From Candidatus Dormiibacterota bacterium (lineage in GTDB: Bacteria > Chloroflexota > Dormibacteria > Aeolococcales > Aeolococcaceae), in NCBI GenBank assembly GCA_003136295.1, contig PLDZ01000080.1:1-26926 (forward strand): a stretch of DNA of 26,926 nucleotides, read 5' to 3'. The notes under the pieces are model-generated. The model was not told the DNA's origin. It saw only the letters and a list, made by a program, of their open reading frames with translations, and did not search any database. Position 1 is the stretch's first letter, and each line of letters begins with the position of its first letter. Below are positions 15,980 to 22,502 of this stretch, piece after piece. Both the position numbers and the translations under genes were made by a program.

Positions 15980-16786
15980 CTACGGGGTTGGAGGCGAAGA
16001 CCAGCGACGCGAGCTACGCACGATCGCAGCGATGCCGAGACCGATCAGCGCGAGGCCCGTGAGCGGAAGCAGCGGGCCGCCACTCCCGGTGCCCGGCGTC
16101 GAGATGGCCTGGACACCCCCGACCGGGGTTGGGGAACTTGTCGCCGGCAAGACTGAGGCCGTCGGAGTCGGCGTTGGCGGCGTGCAGGCGGCCGAGCGGT
16201 TTCCGACCTGACCGTCGATCCAGCGGTGCTGGTCGCGGTAGTCGCCGATGTTCATCGACGTGAGCGGCTCTCCGTAGATGAGATCCACCTGGAAGCCGCA
16301 GTCCGGCACATGAACCGTCAGCACTTGCGTCGTCGAGGCAAGGCACGGATCCGCGATGGAGTCAGGGTCTGCCCCAACGCTGAAACTGGCGCAGTCGAAC
16401 AGGTTCTGCTTGGTGGTGCTGCTCGAAGCCGTGTTGCTCGCGAGCGTGATCTCGGGACTCGTCGACCCCGCGGGCGTGGACGAGTCGAGTGTGAAGTGTG
16501 CTGTGACGATGTCACCCGACGAAACGTTGCCAAAGAGCGTGCAAACCGTGGTGGTCTGGCCCCCATGCTCAATGACGAACCAGTAACTATCGAGCACCTT
16601 GGTGGTGGAGTTGGTAGGGTCGTTGAGATTGGGTTGGTGCGCACATGAAGGCGCCGTGGGAGCTGATTTGGTATGACCCGCGGCAGCTTGCACCGGCAAC
16701 ATGCCAACCGTGAAGACAGTAACGCCAGCAGTCAGAATGGAGACCGCGCCAGCCTTGCGCAGCACTGCTCCCGCCCGGACCCCCAT
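15980..16786 (-). CDS. Secreted surface protein with LPXTG-type anchor
   Basis: The 268-residue protein starts at an ATG with GGAGG seven bases upstream. It has a Sec signal peptide (basic n-region, hydrophobic 12-30, likely cut after the Ala run near 34-36). The mature region is Ser/Thr-rich with eight Cys, probably in disulfides. A Pro/Thr linker (PPTPTPTAS) leads to a C-terminal LPLTG (240-244), a hydrophobic stretch (245-256) and the basic tail RSSRRW. This is the layout of a sortase substrate fixed to the cell wall. No sortase gene is visible in the window. A TPGTG element before the anchor is shared with the Ig-like protein at 22503-24119. Tyr183 sits in an acidic setting (GDYRD). The function of the mature region is not recognised. 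Confidence 0.85.
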   Translation of the reverse strand: MGVRAGAVLRKAGAVSILTAGVTVFTVGMLPVQAAAGHTKSAPTAPSCAHQPNLNDPTNSTTKVLDSYWFVIEHGGQTTTVCTLFGNVSSGDIVTAHFTLDSSTPAGSTSPEITLASNTASSSTTKQNLFDCASFSVGADPDSIADPCLASTTQVLTVHVPDCGFQVDLIYGEPLTSMNIGDYRDQHRWIDGQVGNRSAACTPPTPTPTASVLPATSSPTPVGGVQAISTPGTGSGGPLLPLTGLALIGLGIAAIVRSSRRWSSPPTP

Positions 16787-16846
16787 GAGTTTGCCTCCAG
16801 TGCCTCTTCCGCCACGCCGTGAAACTTTCGGGGCGTATGGAGCGTG

Positions 16847-16876
16847 ATCATATGCCAGGGGCACCCAAGAACTCAA
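16847..16876 (-). promoter_or_regulatory. Promoter of the surface protein/sulfotransferase pair
   Basis: On the minus strand TTGAGT (16871-16876) and TATGAT (16847-16852) are 18 bp apart, followed by a leader of about 55 bases to the surface protein start. It lies in the 116-bp gap shared with the divergent cysQ gene. Confidence 0.5.
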
Positions 16877-16902
16877 CCACGATCTCACCAAGGAGACGAG
16901 TG

Positions 16903-17733
16903 ATGACTGCAGCTGACGAGACGACGCCCGAGGAATCCACCTGGACGGATCATGAGGTTTCTCGGGAGATCGCCTCGGAAGCCGGCCGTCTGCTCGTCGA
17001 GCTGCGCCTCTCGGTCCCTGAGTCCGCCGACGGTCGCTGGCTGCGCGACCAAGGTGATGCTCGCTCCCACAGGATGATCATGGCCCGTCTGGCCGAGCTG
17101 CGACCCGATGACGCCATCCTCTCCGAGGAGGGCAAGGACAACCAGGAGCGCCTGGGTCACCAGCGTGTCTGGGTGATCGATCCCCTCGACGGCACGAGGG
17201 AGTTCGGGGAGCCGCCGCGGGACGACTGGGCGGTGCATGTGGCGTTATGCGTCGACGGACAGCCGGTTGCGGGTTCGGTCGCGCTACCGGCGCAGCAGCG
17301 TGTCTTCACCACGGCGGACCCGTTTGCAGATGCCCGGTCGGACTCCGGACCCCTGCGCATGGTCGCGAGCCGGACCCGGGCGCCGCTGATCGTGACCGAG
17401 GTCGCCGCAGCACTCGGCGCTGATCTTCTCTATATGGGATCAGCGGGCGCCAAGGCAATGACGGTGGTGTCAGGCGACGCCGACATCTATCTGCACGCCG
17501 GCGGACAGTACGAATGGGACTCGGCAGCACCGGTTGCAGTCGCGATCGCCGCGGGTCTGCATTGCTCACGCATCGACGGCTCGGCGCTCGTGTACAACCA
17601 ACCCAATCCGTATTTGCCCGACCTCCTCATCTGCAAACAGTCCGTTGCGCAGAGAGTTCTCGACTTGCTTGCGGCGCGTGTCGACCCCGCCGACGCAGCG
17701 TCCGATGCAGTCGCGTCGGGGTCTGGATTTTGA
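16903..17733 (+). CDS. cysQ: 3'(2'),5'-bisphosphate nucleotidase CysQ
   Basis: The 276-residue protein belongs to the inositol monophosphatase/CysQ superfamily. Seen are LSEEG (73-77, metal ligand Glu), the core motif WVIDPLDGT (90-98) and YEWDSAAP (203-210). The segment REFGEPPRDDWAVHVAL after DPLDGT closely resembles mycobacterial CysQ as I recall it. The enzyme splits PAP, the product left by PAPS-using sulfotransferases, to AMP and phosphate, which relieves product inhibition. Its position among five sulfotransferase genes supports this role over a general inositol phosphatase. The ATG at 16903 has AAGGAG seven bases upstream; the longer open frame to 16819 is not needed. It is divergent from the surface protein gene, and its 3' end carries a -10-like element for the next operon. 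Confidence 0.9.
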   Translation: MTAADETTPEESTWTDHEVSREIASEAGRLLVELRLSVPESADGRWLRDQGDARSHRMIMARLAELRPDDAILSEEGKDNQERLGHQRVWVIDPLDGTREFGEPPRDDWAVHVALCVDGQPVAGSVALPAQQRVFTTADPFADARSDSGPLRMVASRTRAPLIVTEVAAALGADLLYMGSAGAKAMTVVSGDADIYLHAGGQYEWDSAAPVAVAIAAGLHCSRIDGSALVYNQPNPYLPDLLICKQSVAQRVLDLLAARVDPADAASDAVASGSGF

Positions 17734-17743
17734 CCAGATGGTG

Positions 17744-17749
17744 TATGAT
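17744..17749 (+). promoter_or_regulatory. -10-like element for the exporter operon
   Basis: TATGAT lies 11 bases after the cysQ stop. No good -35 element is found at 16-18 bp upstream, and the nearby TTGACC is only 8 bp away. A start here would give a leader of about 115 bases. Confidence 0.25.
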
Positions 17750-17798
17750 CAAAACGCTCAGGGCGTGACCTTGGAGCCTAGAGCGTGGGGTGTGGTAA

Positions 17799-17814
17799 GC
17801 CACCCTGGGGTGGC
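17799..17814 (+). promoter_or_regulatory. GC hairpin in the exporter-operon leader
   Basis: GCCACC and GGTGGC (17799-17804 and 17809-17814) pair around a 4-base loop about 55 bases before the start codon of the adaptor gene. It could be a weak terminator behind cysQ or a leader element; it has no T tract. Confidence 0.3.
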
Positions 17815-17870
17815 CTGGAATGACGTCGAGTTCAAATGAGCCGGGTGGGGCGAGGGAAGGACGTACCGAA

Positions 17871-18959
17871 ATGAAAAGGCAAACGCTGCTCCGTAGACTC
17901 CTTATTGCGGCGGGCGCGATCGTTGTCCTCGTGATCATCGCGTTTGGTCCTTCGGTCATCGCCCATTTCAGTAAGCAACAGAAGACTCCCGCTCTCGAGA
18001 CCGTGGCGCGTCGAAGCTTCCCGGTGCTTGCGTCGGCCTCTGGATCGCTCCAGCCCGGGAACCTGGAGAACGTGAACTTCACGATCGCAGGGCAGGTGTC
18101 AGGGATTGGGGTGCAGACTGGCGAAAAGGTCACAGCTGGCCAGTTGCTTGCGACGCTCAATGACGCCAACGAGCAGGCTGAGTTGAATGCCGCCAACCTG
18201 GCGGTGAGCGCTGCAAACGCGGCCATTGCCCAGGCGCAGGCGACGGGATCGAGCGCTCAGGTAGCCCAGGCAGAGGCGCAGCTCGCAAATGCACAGGTGG
18301 GGCTCATCACGGCAAGGCAGCATGAGGCTGAAACGCAATTGCACTCACCCGAGACCGGCACCATCCTCCAGGTAAACGGTGTCATCGGCGACACCGTGAG
18401 TGCCGGTAACTCCGGTGTCACCAACCCGGCGACCAATGGTGGTTCTGCGATCGCCAACGGTTTCATCGTCATCGGCGACAACTCGAGCTTTGTGTTCTGG
18501 GCTGCCTTCAGCCAGTCGGAAGACGTGCAGATCTCCAAAGATCAGGTGGCAACGGTCACAGTCGATGCGATCCCAGGCTTGTCGCTGCCGGCCAAGGTCC
18601 TCTTCCCCGAGCCCAGCGCGACTCAGGTCGGCGGCGTTCCCGAGTACTACGCGGAGGTGCAGCTGACCGCATCGGACCCGCGTCTGCGCAACGGCCAGAC
18701 GGGAACCGTGAACGTGACCATCAACTACGCGAACAACGTGCTGGCAGTTCCGTCGACGGCTCTGTTCACCGGCGCGAACAACCAGTTGCAGGTTGACGTC
18801 TGGCTTGACGGTCAGGCGTACGCAACGACGGTGACGACCGGCTTCCAAGGCAACAACCTGACGGAGATCAGGTCGGGGCTTCAGGCCGGCGAACAGGTGG
18901 TTCTATCGCCTGCGGGGCAGTCGGTGTTGCCGTCGTCGCCGGCGCCGTCCCCGACGTGA
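17871..18959 (+). CDS. HlyD/MacA-like membrane fusion (adaptor) protein
   Basis: The 362-residue protein has one N-terminal membrane segment (about 9-27). A biotinyl-lipoyl half-motif follows (ASASGSLQPGN then AGQVSGIGVQTGEKVTAGQLLATL), then an Ala/Gln-rich coiled-coil hairpin (about 105-155), the second lipoyl half (HSPETGTILQV) and beta-barrel sections ending in VLAVPSTALF. This is the standard order of RND/ABC adaptor proteins. In Gram-positive bacteria such proteins work with MacB-type ABC transporters without an outer-membrane channel. The ATG has GAGGGAAGGA about nine bases upstream, so the open frame back to 17820 is not used. It is the first gene of a five-gene operon with ATPase and permease just downstream. 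Confidence 0.9.
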   Translation: MKRQTLLRRLLIAAGAIVVLVIIAFGPSVIAHFSKQQKTPALETVARRSFPVLASASGSLQPGNLENVNFTIAGQVSGIGVQTGEKVTAGQLLATLNDANEQAELNAANLAVSAANAAIAQAQATGSSAQVAQAEAQLANAQVGLITARQHEAETQLHSPETGTILQVNGVIGDTVSAGNSGVTNPATNGGSAIANGFIVIGDNSSFVFWAAFSQSEDVQISKDQVATVTVDAIPGLSLPAKVLFPEPSATQVGGVPEYYAEVQLTASDPRLRNGQTGTVNVTINYANNVLAVPSTALFTGANNQLQVDVWLDGQAYATTVTTGFQGNNLTEIRSGLQAGEQVVLSPAGQSVLPSSPAPSPT

Positions 18960-18994
18960 TCTCTCCGGCGTACTGAGGCGACAAGCCGCGCAGC

Positions 18995-19732
18995 ATGATT
19001 GAACTCGCCTCGGTCGGCAGGACATACGGCAGTGCTTCGGCGCCGGTCACGGCACTCCGCGATGTGAATCTGGTGATCCAGCGCGGCGAGTTCGTTGCCA
19101 TCGTCGGGCCGTCCGGCTCGGGAAAGTCGACGCTACTCAACCTGATCGGCTGCCTCGACCAACCCTCATCCGGGCGGCTGCTCTTTCTCGGCGAGGATAC
19201 GAGCACCCTCAACGACACGAAGCTGTCGCGTATTCGCAATCGCTCGATCGGGTTCGTGTTCCAGATGTTCAACCTGGTGCCCGAGTTGACCGTGTACGAG
19301 AATATCGAACTACCGCTCGTGTATGCGGGGGTGACTCGCCAGCGCCGCGCGCTGACGACCAAGGTGCTCGAACGAGTCGGCATGGCCCATCGCGCCGACC
19401 ATCCCGCAAGCCTGCTATCGGGCGGCGAGCAGCAGCGGGTGGCGATCGCGCGGGCACTGGTGAATGACCCCGCCCTCATCCTGGCGGACGAGCCCACCGG
19501 TAGCATCGACCCGGTGAGCGCCGAGCAGGTGATGGAGCTCCTTGGTGAGCTGCACGACCAGGCACGGACCATCGTGCTGGTGACTCACAACATGTCGGTC
19601 GCGGCTGTGGCCCAGCGGGTGGTGCGCATCGAGGCCGGCACCATCAACGAGATCGGTCACAGCCCTGTGGCCGAAACTCGTGGCCCCGCAGCACAGGTGA
19701 CGGCCGCAGCGATTTCCGCGACTGTCGAATGA
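18995..19732 (+). CDS. MacB/LolD-like ABC transporter ATPase
   Basis: The 245-residue protein carries all ABC ATPase motifs: Walker A GPSGSGKST (38-46), Q-loop Gln90 in FVFQMFNL, signature LSGGEQQ (141-147), Walker B LILADEP (161-167) with catalytic Glu166, D-loop GSID and switch His198 in VTHN. The FQMFNLVPELTVYENIELPL pattern is typical of the MacB/LolD/FtsE group, which act as mechanical transmitters rather than classic importers. The ribosome binding site is weak, so expression may depend on the gene before it, 35 bp upstream. Its stop overlaps the permease start as ATGA, so the two are translationally coupled. Confidence 0.95.
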   Translation: MIELASVGRTYGSASAPVTALRDVNLVIQRGEFVAIVGPSGSGKSTLLNLIGCLDQPSSGRLLFLGEDTSTLNDTKLSRIRNRSIGFVFQMFNLVPELTVYENIELPLVYAGVTRQRRALTTKVLERVGMAHRADHPASLLSGGEQQRVAIARALVNDPALILADEPTGSIDPVSAEQVMELLGELHDQARTIVLVTHNMSVAAVAQRVVRIEAGTINEIGHSPVAETRGPAAQVTAAAISATVE

Positions 19733-20967
19733 AGTTCCGCGATGCGATTTTGGTCGCCTACCGCGGCCTGACCCGGCATTGGGTTCGCGCCACGCTCAAC
19801 GTGCTCGGGATCGTGGCAGGCGTCGCCTCGGTCATCATGCTGGTGTCGGTCGCACACGCGGTGGGAGGCACCGCCAAGGCAGCGGTTGCTGGGTTGGGTG
19901 CCAATCTCGTCGTGGTCTACCCCGCAGGTGCGTCGACGTCGGGAGTCCAGCTCGGCATCGGTACCCCGTCGAGTCTGACGTCGTCCGATGTGACAGCTCT
20001 GAGCAATATTGCGAATGTGCCTGATGAGGTTCAGAACGCGGTCGTCCCGAGCGCGGGCGTCCGCCAAAACGTCAGTGCCCTCGACCACTCCTGGCAGACG
20101 GATATCATCGGCACCACAGCCGGGTTCGGGATCGAACGCGGGTACACGATCAGCGAAGGCACAGCCTTCGGGCCGACTGCGGTAAGCGCAGCCCAGCTGA
20201 CGGTCATCCTCGGCCAGACCGTGGCACGGCAGATCTTTCCCGATGTCGACCCGATCGGCCAGAACGTGCTCATCAACAACGAAAGCTTCAAGGTCGCCGG
20301 CGTCTACGCGGCGCGTGGATATTCCGGGGTGTACAACCAGGACGATCTCGTCGTCGTCCCGATCACGACGCTCTGGCAATGGGTGCTACCCACCGGGTCG
20401 GCCCAGATCCAGCAGATTCTCGTACAGGCATCGAGTACGAGCACCACGACGAACGTGGCGACTGAAGTCACCAATACGCTGCTGCGTCAGCACAACATCA
20501 CCGACCCGGCGCTTGCAGACTTCCGCGTGGTGACACAGCAGGATCTTGTGGCCAGCGCCGAACGTCTGGGCACGGTCATGCAGTGGATGCTCGGTGCCGT
20601 CGCCATCATCGCTCTGCTCACCGGCGGGATCGGCATCATGAGCCTTATGCTCGCGACCGTCGGCGAACGCGCGTACGAGATCGGGGTGCGCCGAGCGGTC
20701 GGCGCCAGCCGCGAGGACATTCTCGGCCAGTTCCTCATTGAGGCGCTGCTCCTCGCCGTGGTGGGCGGTATCGCTGGCATCGCCCTCGGCTTCGGTGGGG
20801 CGACGTTCATGGGAGACGTGTTGACGGATATCCCGGCACCGGTGGTGACCGGGCTTGCGGTGCTGATTGCGGGTGGCGTGGCGTTGGTGATCGGGGTCGG
20901 GGCGGGTCTCTACCCCGCCGTGCGCGCCTCGCTTCTGCAGCCCGTCGAAGCCGTACGGCGACAATAG
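19729..20967 (+). CDS. MacB/FtsX-like ABC transporter permease
   Basis: The 412-residue protein has one N-terminal membrane segment (about 20-40), a periplasmic-type core domain (MacB_PCD, about 45-270) and three C-terminal membrane segments of the FtsX type. The coupling-helix sequence GERAYEIGVRRAVGASREDI, typical of the family, lies between the first two of these. Together with the adaptor and ATPase it forms a tripartite MacAB-like system. Known relatives export peptides, antibiotics, lipoproteins or glycolipids. The cargo here is unknown; the next gene encodes a small secreted protein, which is one candidate. Confidence 0.93.
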   Translation: MKFRDAILVAYRGLTRHWVRATLNVLGIVAGVASVIMLVSVAHAVGGTAKAAVAGLGANLVVVYPAGASTSGVQLGIGTPSSLTSSDVTALSNIANVPDEVQNAVVPSAGVRQNVSALDHSWQTDIIGTTAGFGIERGYTISEGTAFGPTAVSAAQLTVILGQTVARQIFPDVDPIGQNVLINNESFKVAGVYAARGYSGVYNQDDLVVVPITTLWQWVLPTGSAQIQQILVQASSTSTTTNVATEVTNTLLRQHNITDPALADFRVVTQQDLVASAERLGTVMQWMLGAVAIIALLTGGIGIMSLMLATVGERAYEIGVRRAVGASREDILGQFLIEALLLAVVGGIAGIALGFGGATFMGDVLTDIPAPVVTGLAVLIAGGVALVIGVGAGLYPAVRASLLQPVEAVRRQ

Positions 20968-20980
20968 GCGCCGTAGATCG

Positions 20981-21298
20981 ATGACCAAGTTCCTCAGCAT
21001 CCCCCGTTCGCCCGCCAAGGCCGCAGCCGGCTCCGCCGCGCTGATTCTCGTGGCCCTGGTCGGAGTGCTCTTCGCAGCAGGCAGCGCCGGTGGGGCGTCC
21101 CCCGCATCGGCTCAGGCGTCGGCGACGTCGGCACCATTCAATGCAGCGCCGCTCGTGCTGCCGAAGCCGTGCGTCGCCACCAAGCATCACCAGGCGTGCG
21201 GCGTCGCGACCTCCAAACAGCGCAAGGCGAAGCAGGTGAAGAAGCAGCCCAGTACGCTGCCAGTGCCCACAGCCGTTCCGACCACGACGGGCCCATGA
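20981..21298 (+). CDS. Small secreted basic protein
   Basis: This 105-residue protein has a signal peptide (basic start, hydrophobic 15-33, likely cut after ASA at 42-44). The mature part of about 60 residues has only two Cys (64 and 73) around a His pair (CVATKHHQAC), then a Lys/Gln-rich stretch and a Pro/Thr tail ending TTTGP. There is no Tyr. I do not recognise a family. It begins 13 bp after the permease gene, and its stop overlaps the start of the following sulfotransferase as ATGA, which argues for a real, co-translated gene. It may be cargo for the adjacent transporter or a substrate of the sulfotransferase; both are inference. Confidence 0.65.
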   Translation: MTKFLSIPRSPAKAAAGSAALILVALVGVLFAAGSAGGASPASAQASATSAPFNAAPLVLPKPCVATKHHQACGVATSKQRKAKQVKKQPSTLPVPTAVPTTTGP

Positions 21299-22251
21299 AG
21301 GTACTCGTCGCAGGGGCCGCTCGCTGCGGGAGCACGTGGGCCGCGAACGTGCTGGGACACGCCACCGACACCCGTATCGTCTACGAACCGGACGGGCACA
21401 ACTCCGATGTCCTCGGCGCGGTCGCCGCGAGGCGCCTCGGGGAGTACCCGGTACTCGAGGAGGGCGACTCCAGCTACTGGTATCGCCTCATCTGGGATCT
21501 CGCATTCGCGGGCGGCTGGCCTTGGGACAAGGTCGAGTCGGCTCGCGCCGCGGGCCGCCGGATGGTGCGCATACCCCCGGTGATGCGCGACTACCTCGTC
21601 GCCGGGCTTGCGGAGGGCACGCGGACGGTTCGCCGGCGCCCGCGCCACGTCATCGTGAAATCCGTCAACTCGATCTTCTCGCTGGACTGGATCGCAGAGC
21701 GGTACTCGCCGACGGTGGTGATCCTTCGGCGCAACCCGCTGAACATCGTGTCCAGCTGGCTGGTGCTCGGAATGTGGAGCGAACATCCCATCGGCAGCCA
21801 TCCGCTGGTTCGGGAGCGCTACCTGAGCTCTCTCGGCCTCCACTCGCCCAACGGGACGTCCTCACCGGTGAGGATCGCGGCCTGGAACGTCGGGTTGCTG
21901 ACCCGCGCCCTCAAGGACGCGGCCGACCGCCATCCGTCGTGGATCGTCGCCTCGCACGATGACCTCTGCCTGGACCCGATCCGGAAGTTCCAGGCATTGA
22001 CCGATCAGATCGGTTTGCAATGGTCATCGGACATGGAGCAATACCTCACCGAGTCAGAGGACCCGAAGTTCACGGTCCATCACGGCACCGTGAAGGTGCA
22101 TCCGAACGCCGTCACCGCAACCACGACGGGCAGCCGGCGTGAGCAGCAGGCAACCCAGTTCACCCGCCGGCTCACTCCCGATCAGACCGCCGAGGCGATC
22201 GCGGTGCTCGAGTCCTTCGATCTCGGCGACTGGGGACCTCAGACCGTCTGA
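21295..22251 (+). CDS. Sulfotransferase family protein
   Basis: The 318-residue enzyme has the PAPS P-loop AARCGSTW (residues 8-15), VYEPDG (29-34), FAGGWPW (71-77), HVIVKSVNSIFSLDW (118-132) and RNPLNIVSSW (146-155). It is the closest relative of the truncated copy at the left edge and near the copy at 13029. The start is set by the ATGA overlap with the small secreted protein gene; the frame is open further upstream but that reading is out of family. It ends the exporter operon. Placing a sulfotransferase with an adaptor, an ABC transporter and a small secreted protein recalls, by gene content only, the RaxST-RaxA-RaxB-RaxX set of Xanthomonas. Confidence 0.92.
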   Translation: MKVLVAGAARCGSTWAANVLGHATDTRIVYEPDGHNSDVLGAVAARRLGEYPVLEEGDSSYWYRLIWDLAFAGGWPWDKVESARAAGRRMVRIPPVMRDYLVAGLAEGTRTVRRRPRHVIVKSVNSIFSLDWIAERYSPTVVILRRNPLNIVSSWLVLGMWSEHPIGSHPLVRERYLSSLGLHSPNGTSSPVRIAAWNVGLLTRALKDAADRHPSWIVASHDDLCLDPIRKFQALTDQIGLQWSSDMEQYLTESEDPKFTVHHGTVKVHPNAVTATTTGSRREQQATQFTRRLTPDQTAEAIAVLESFDLGDWGPQTV

Positions 22252-22402
22252 CCCGCTCGCTCAAGCGTGAGCTCGGATCACACCGGTCGTCGACGATGGC
22301 CGGGGCGTGGGCACACTGCCATCGCCAATCACGAGCCCCTCGGCTACGGCCGCTTCGCGCCCAGGACTCCTGTGCCGCACCCGCAAAGCCCACAAATGGC
22401 GA

Positions 22403-22445
22403 GGGACCCCGCCGCATCACTCGGCGGAGTGAGCGGCGAGGTCCC
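22403..22445. terminator. Long composite hairpin between convergent genes
   Basis: Three stacked stems form one hairpin: GGGACC/GGTCCC (22403-22408, 22440-22445), CGCCGC/GCGGCG (22410-22415, 22433-22438) and TCACTC/GAGTGA (22417-22422, 22427-22432) around a GGCG loop. Only one C-A mismatch and one bulged A interrupt 18 base pairs. It lies in the 251-bp gap between the sulfotransferase and Ig-like genes, which converge, so a two-way terminator is likely even without a T tract. Confidence 0.65.
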
Positions 22446-22502
22446 CCTGGTGTCAGCCGGAGCGGCTCCAGCGCCGGCGGCCTCCCTTCCTGTGTCGCGT
22501 GC

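Noticed and set aside
17734..17870. Riboswitch before the exporter operon
   Set aside because: There is one short hairpin, but the sequence fits no riboswitch consensus that I can recognise.
20981..21298. The small secreted protein as a tyrosine-sulfated RaxX-like peptide
   Set aside because: The predicted protein contains no Tyr, so this specific modification is impossible; only the similarity in gene content remains.
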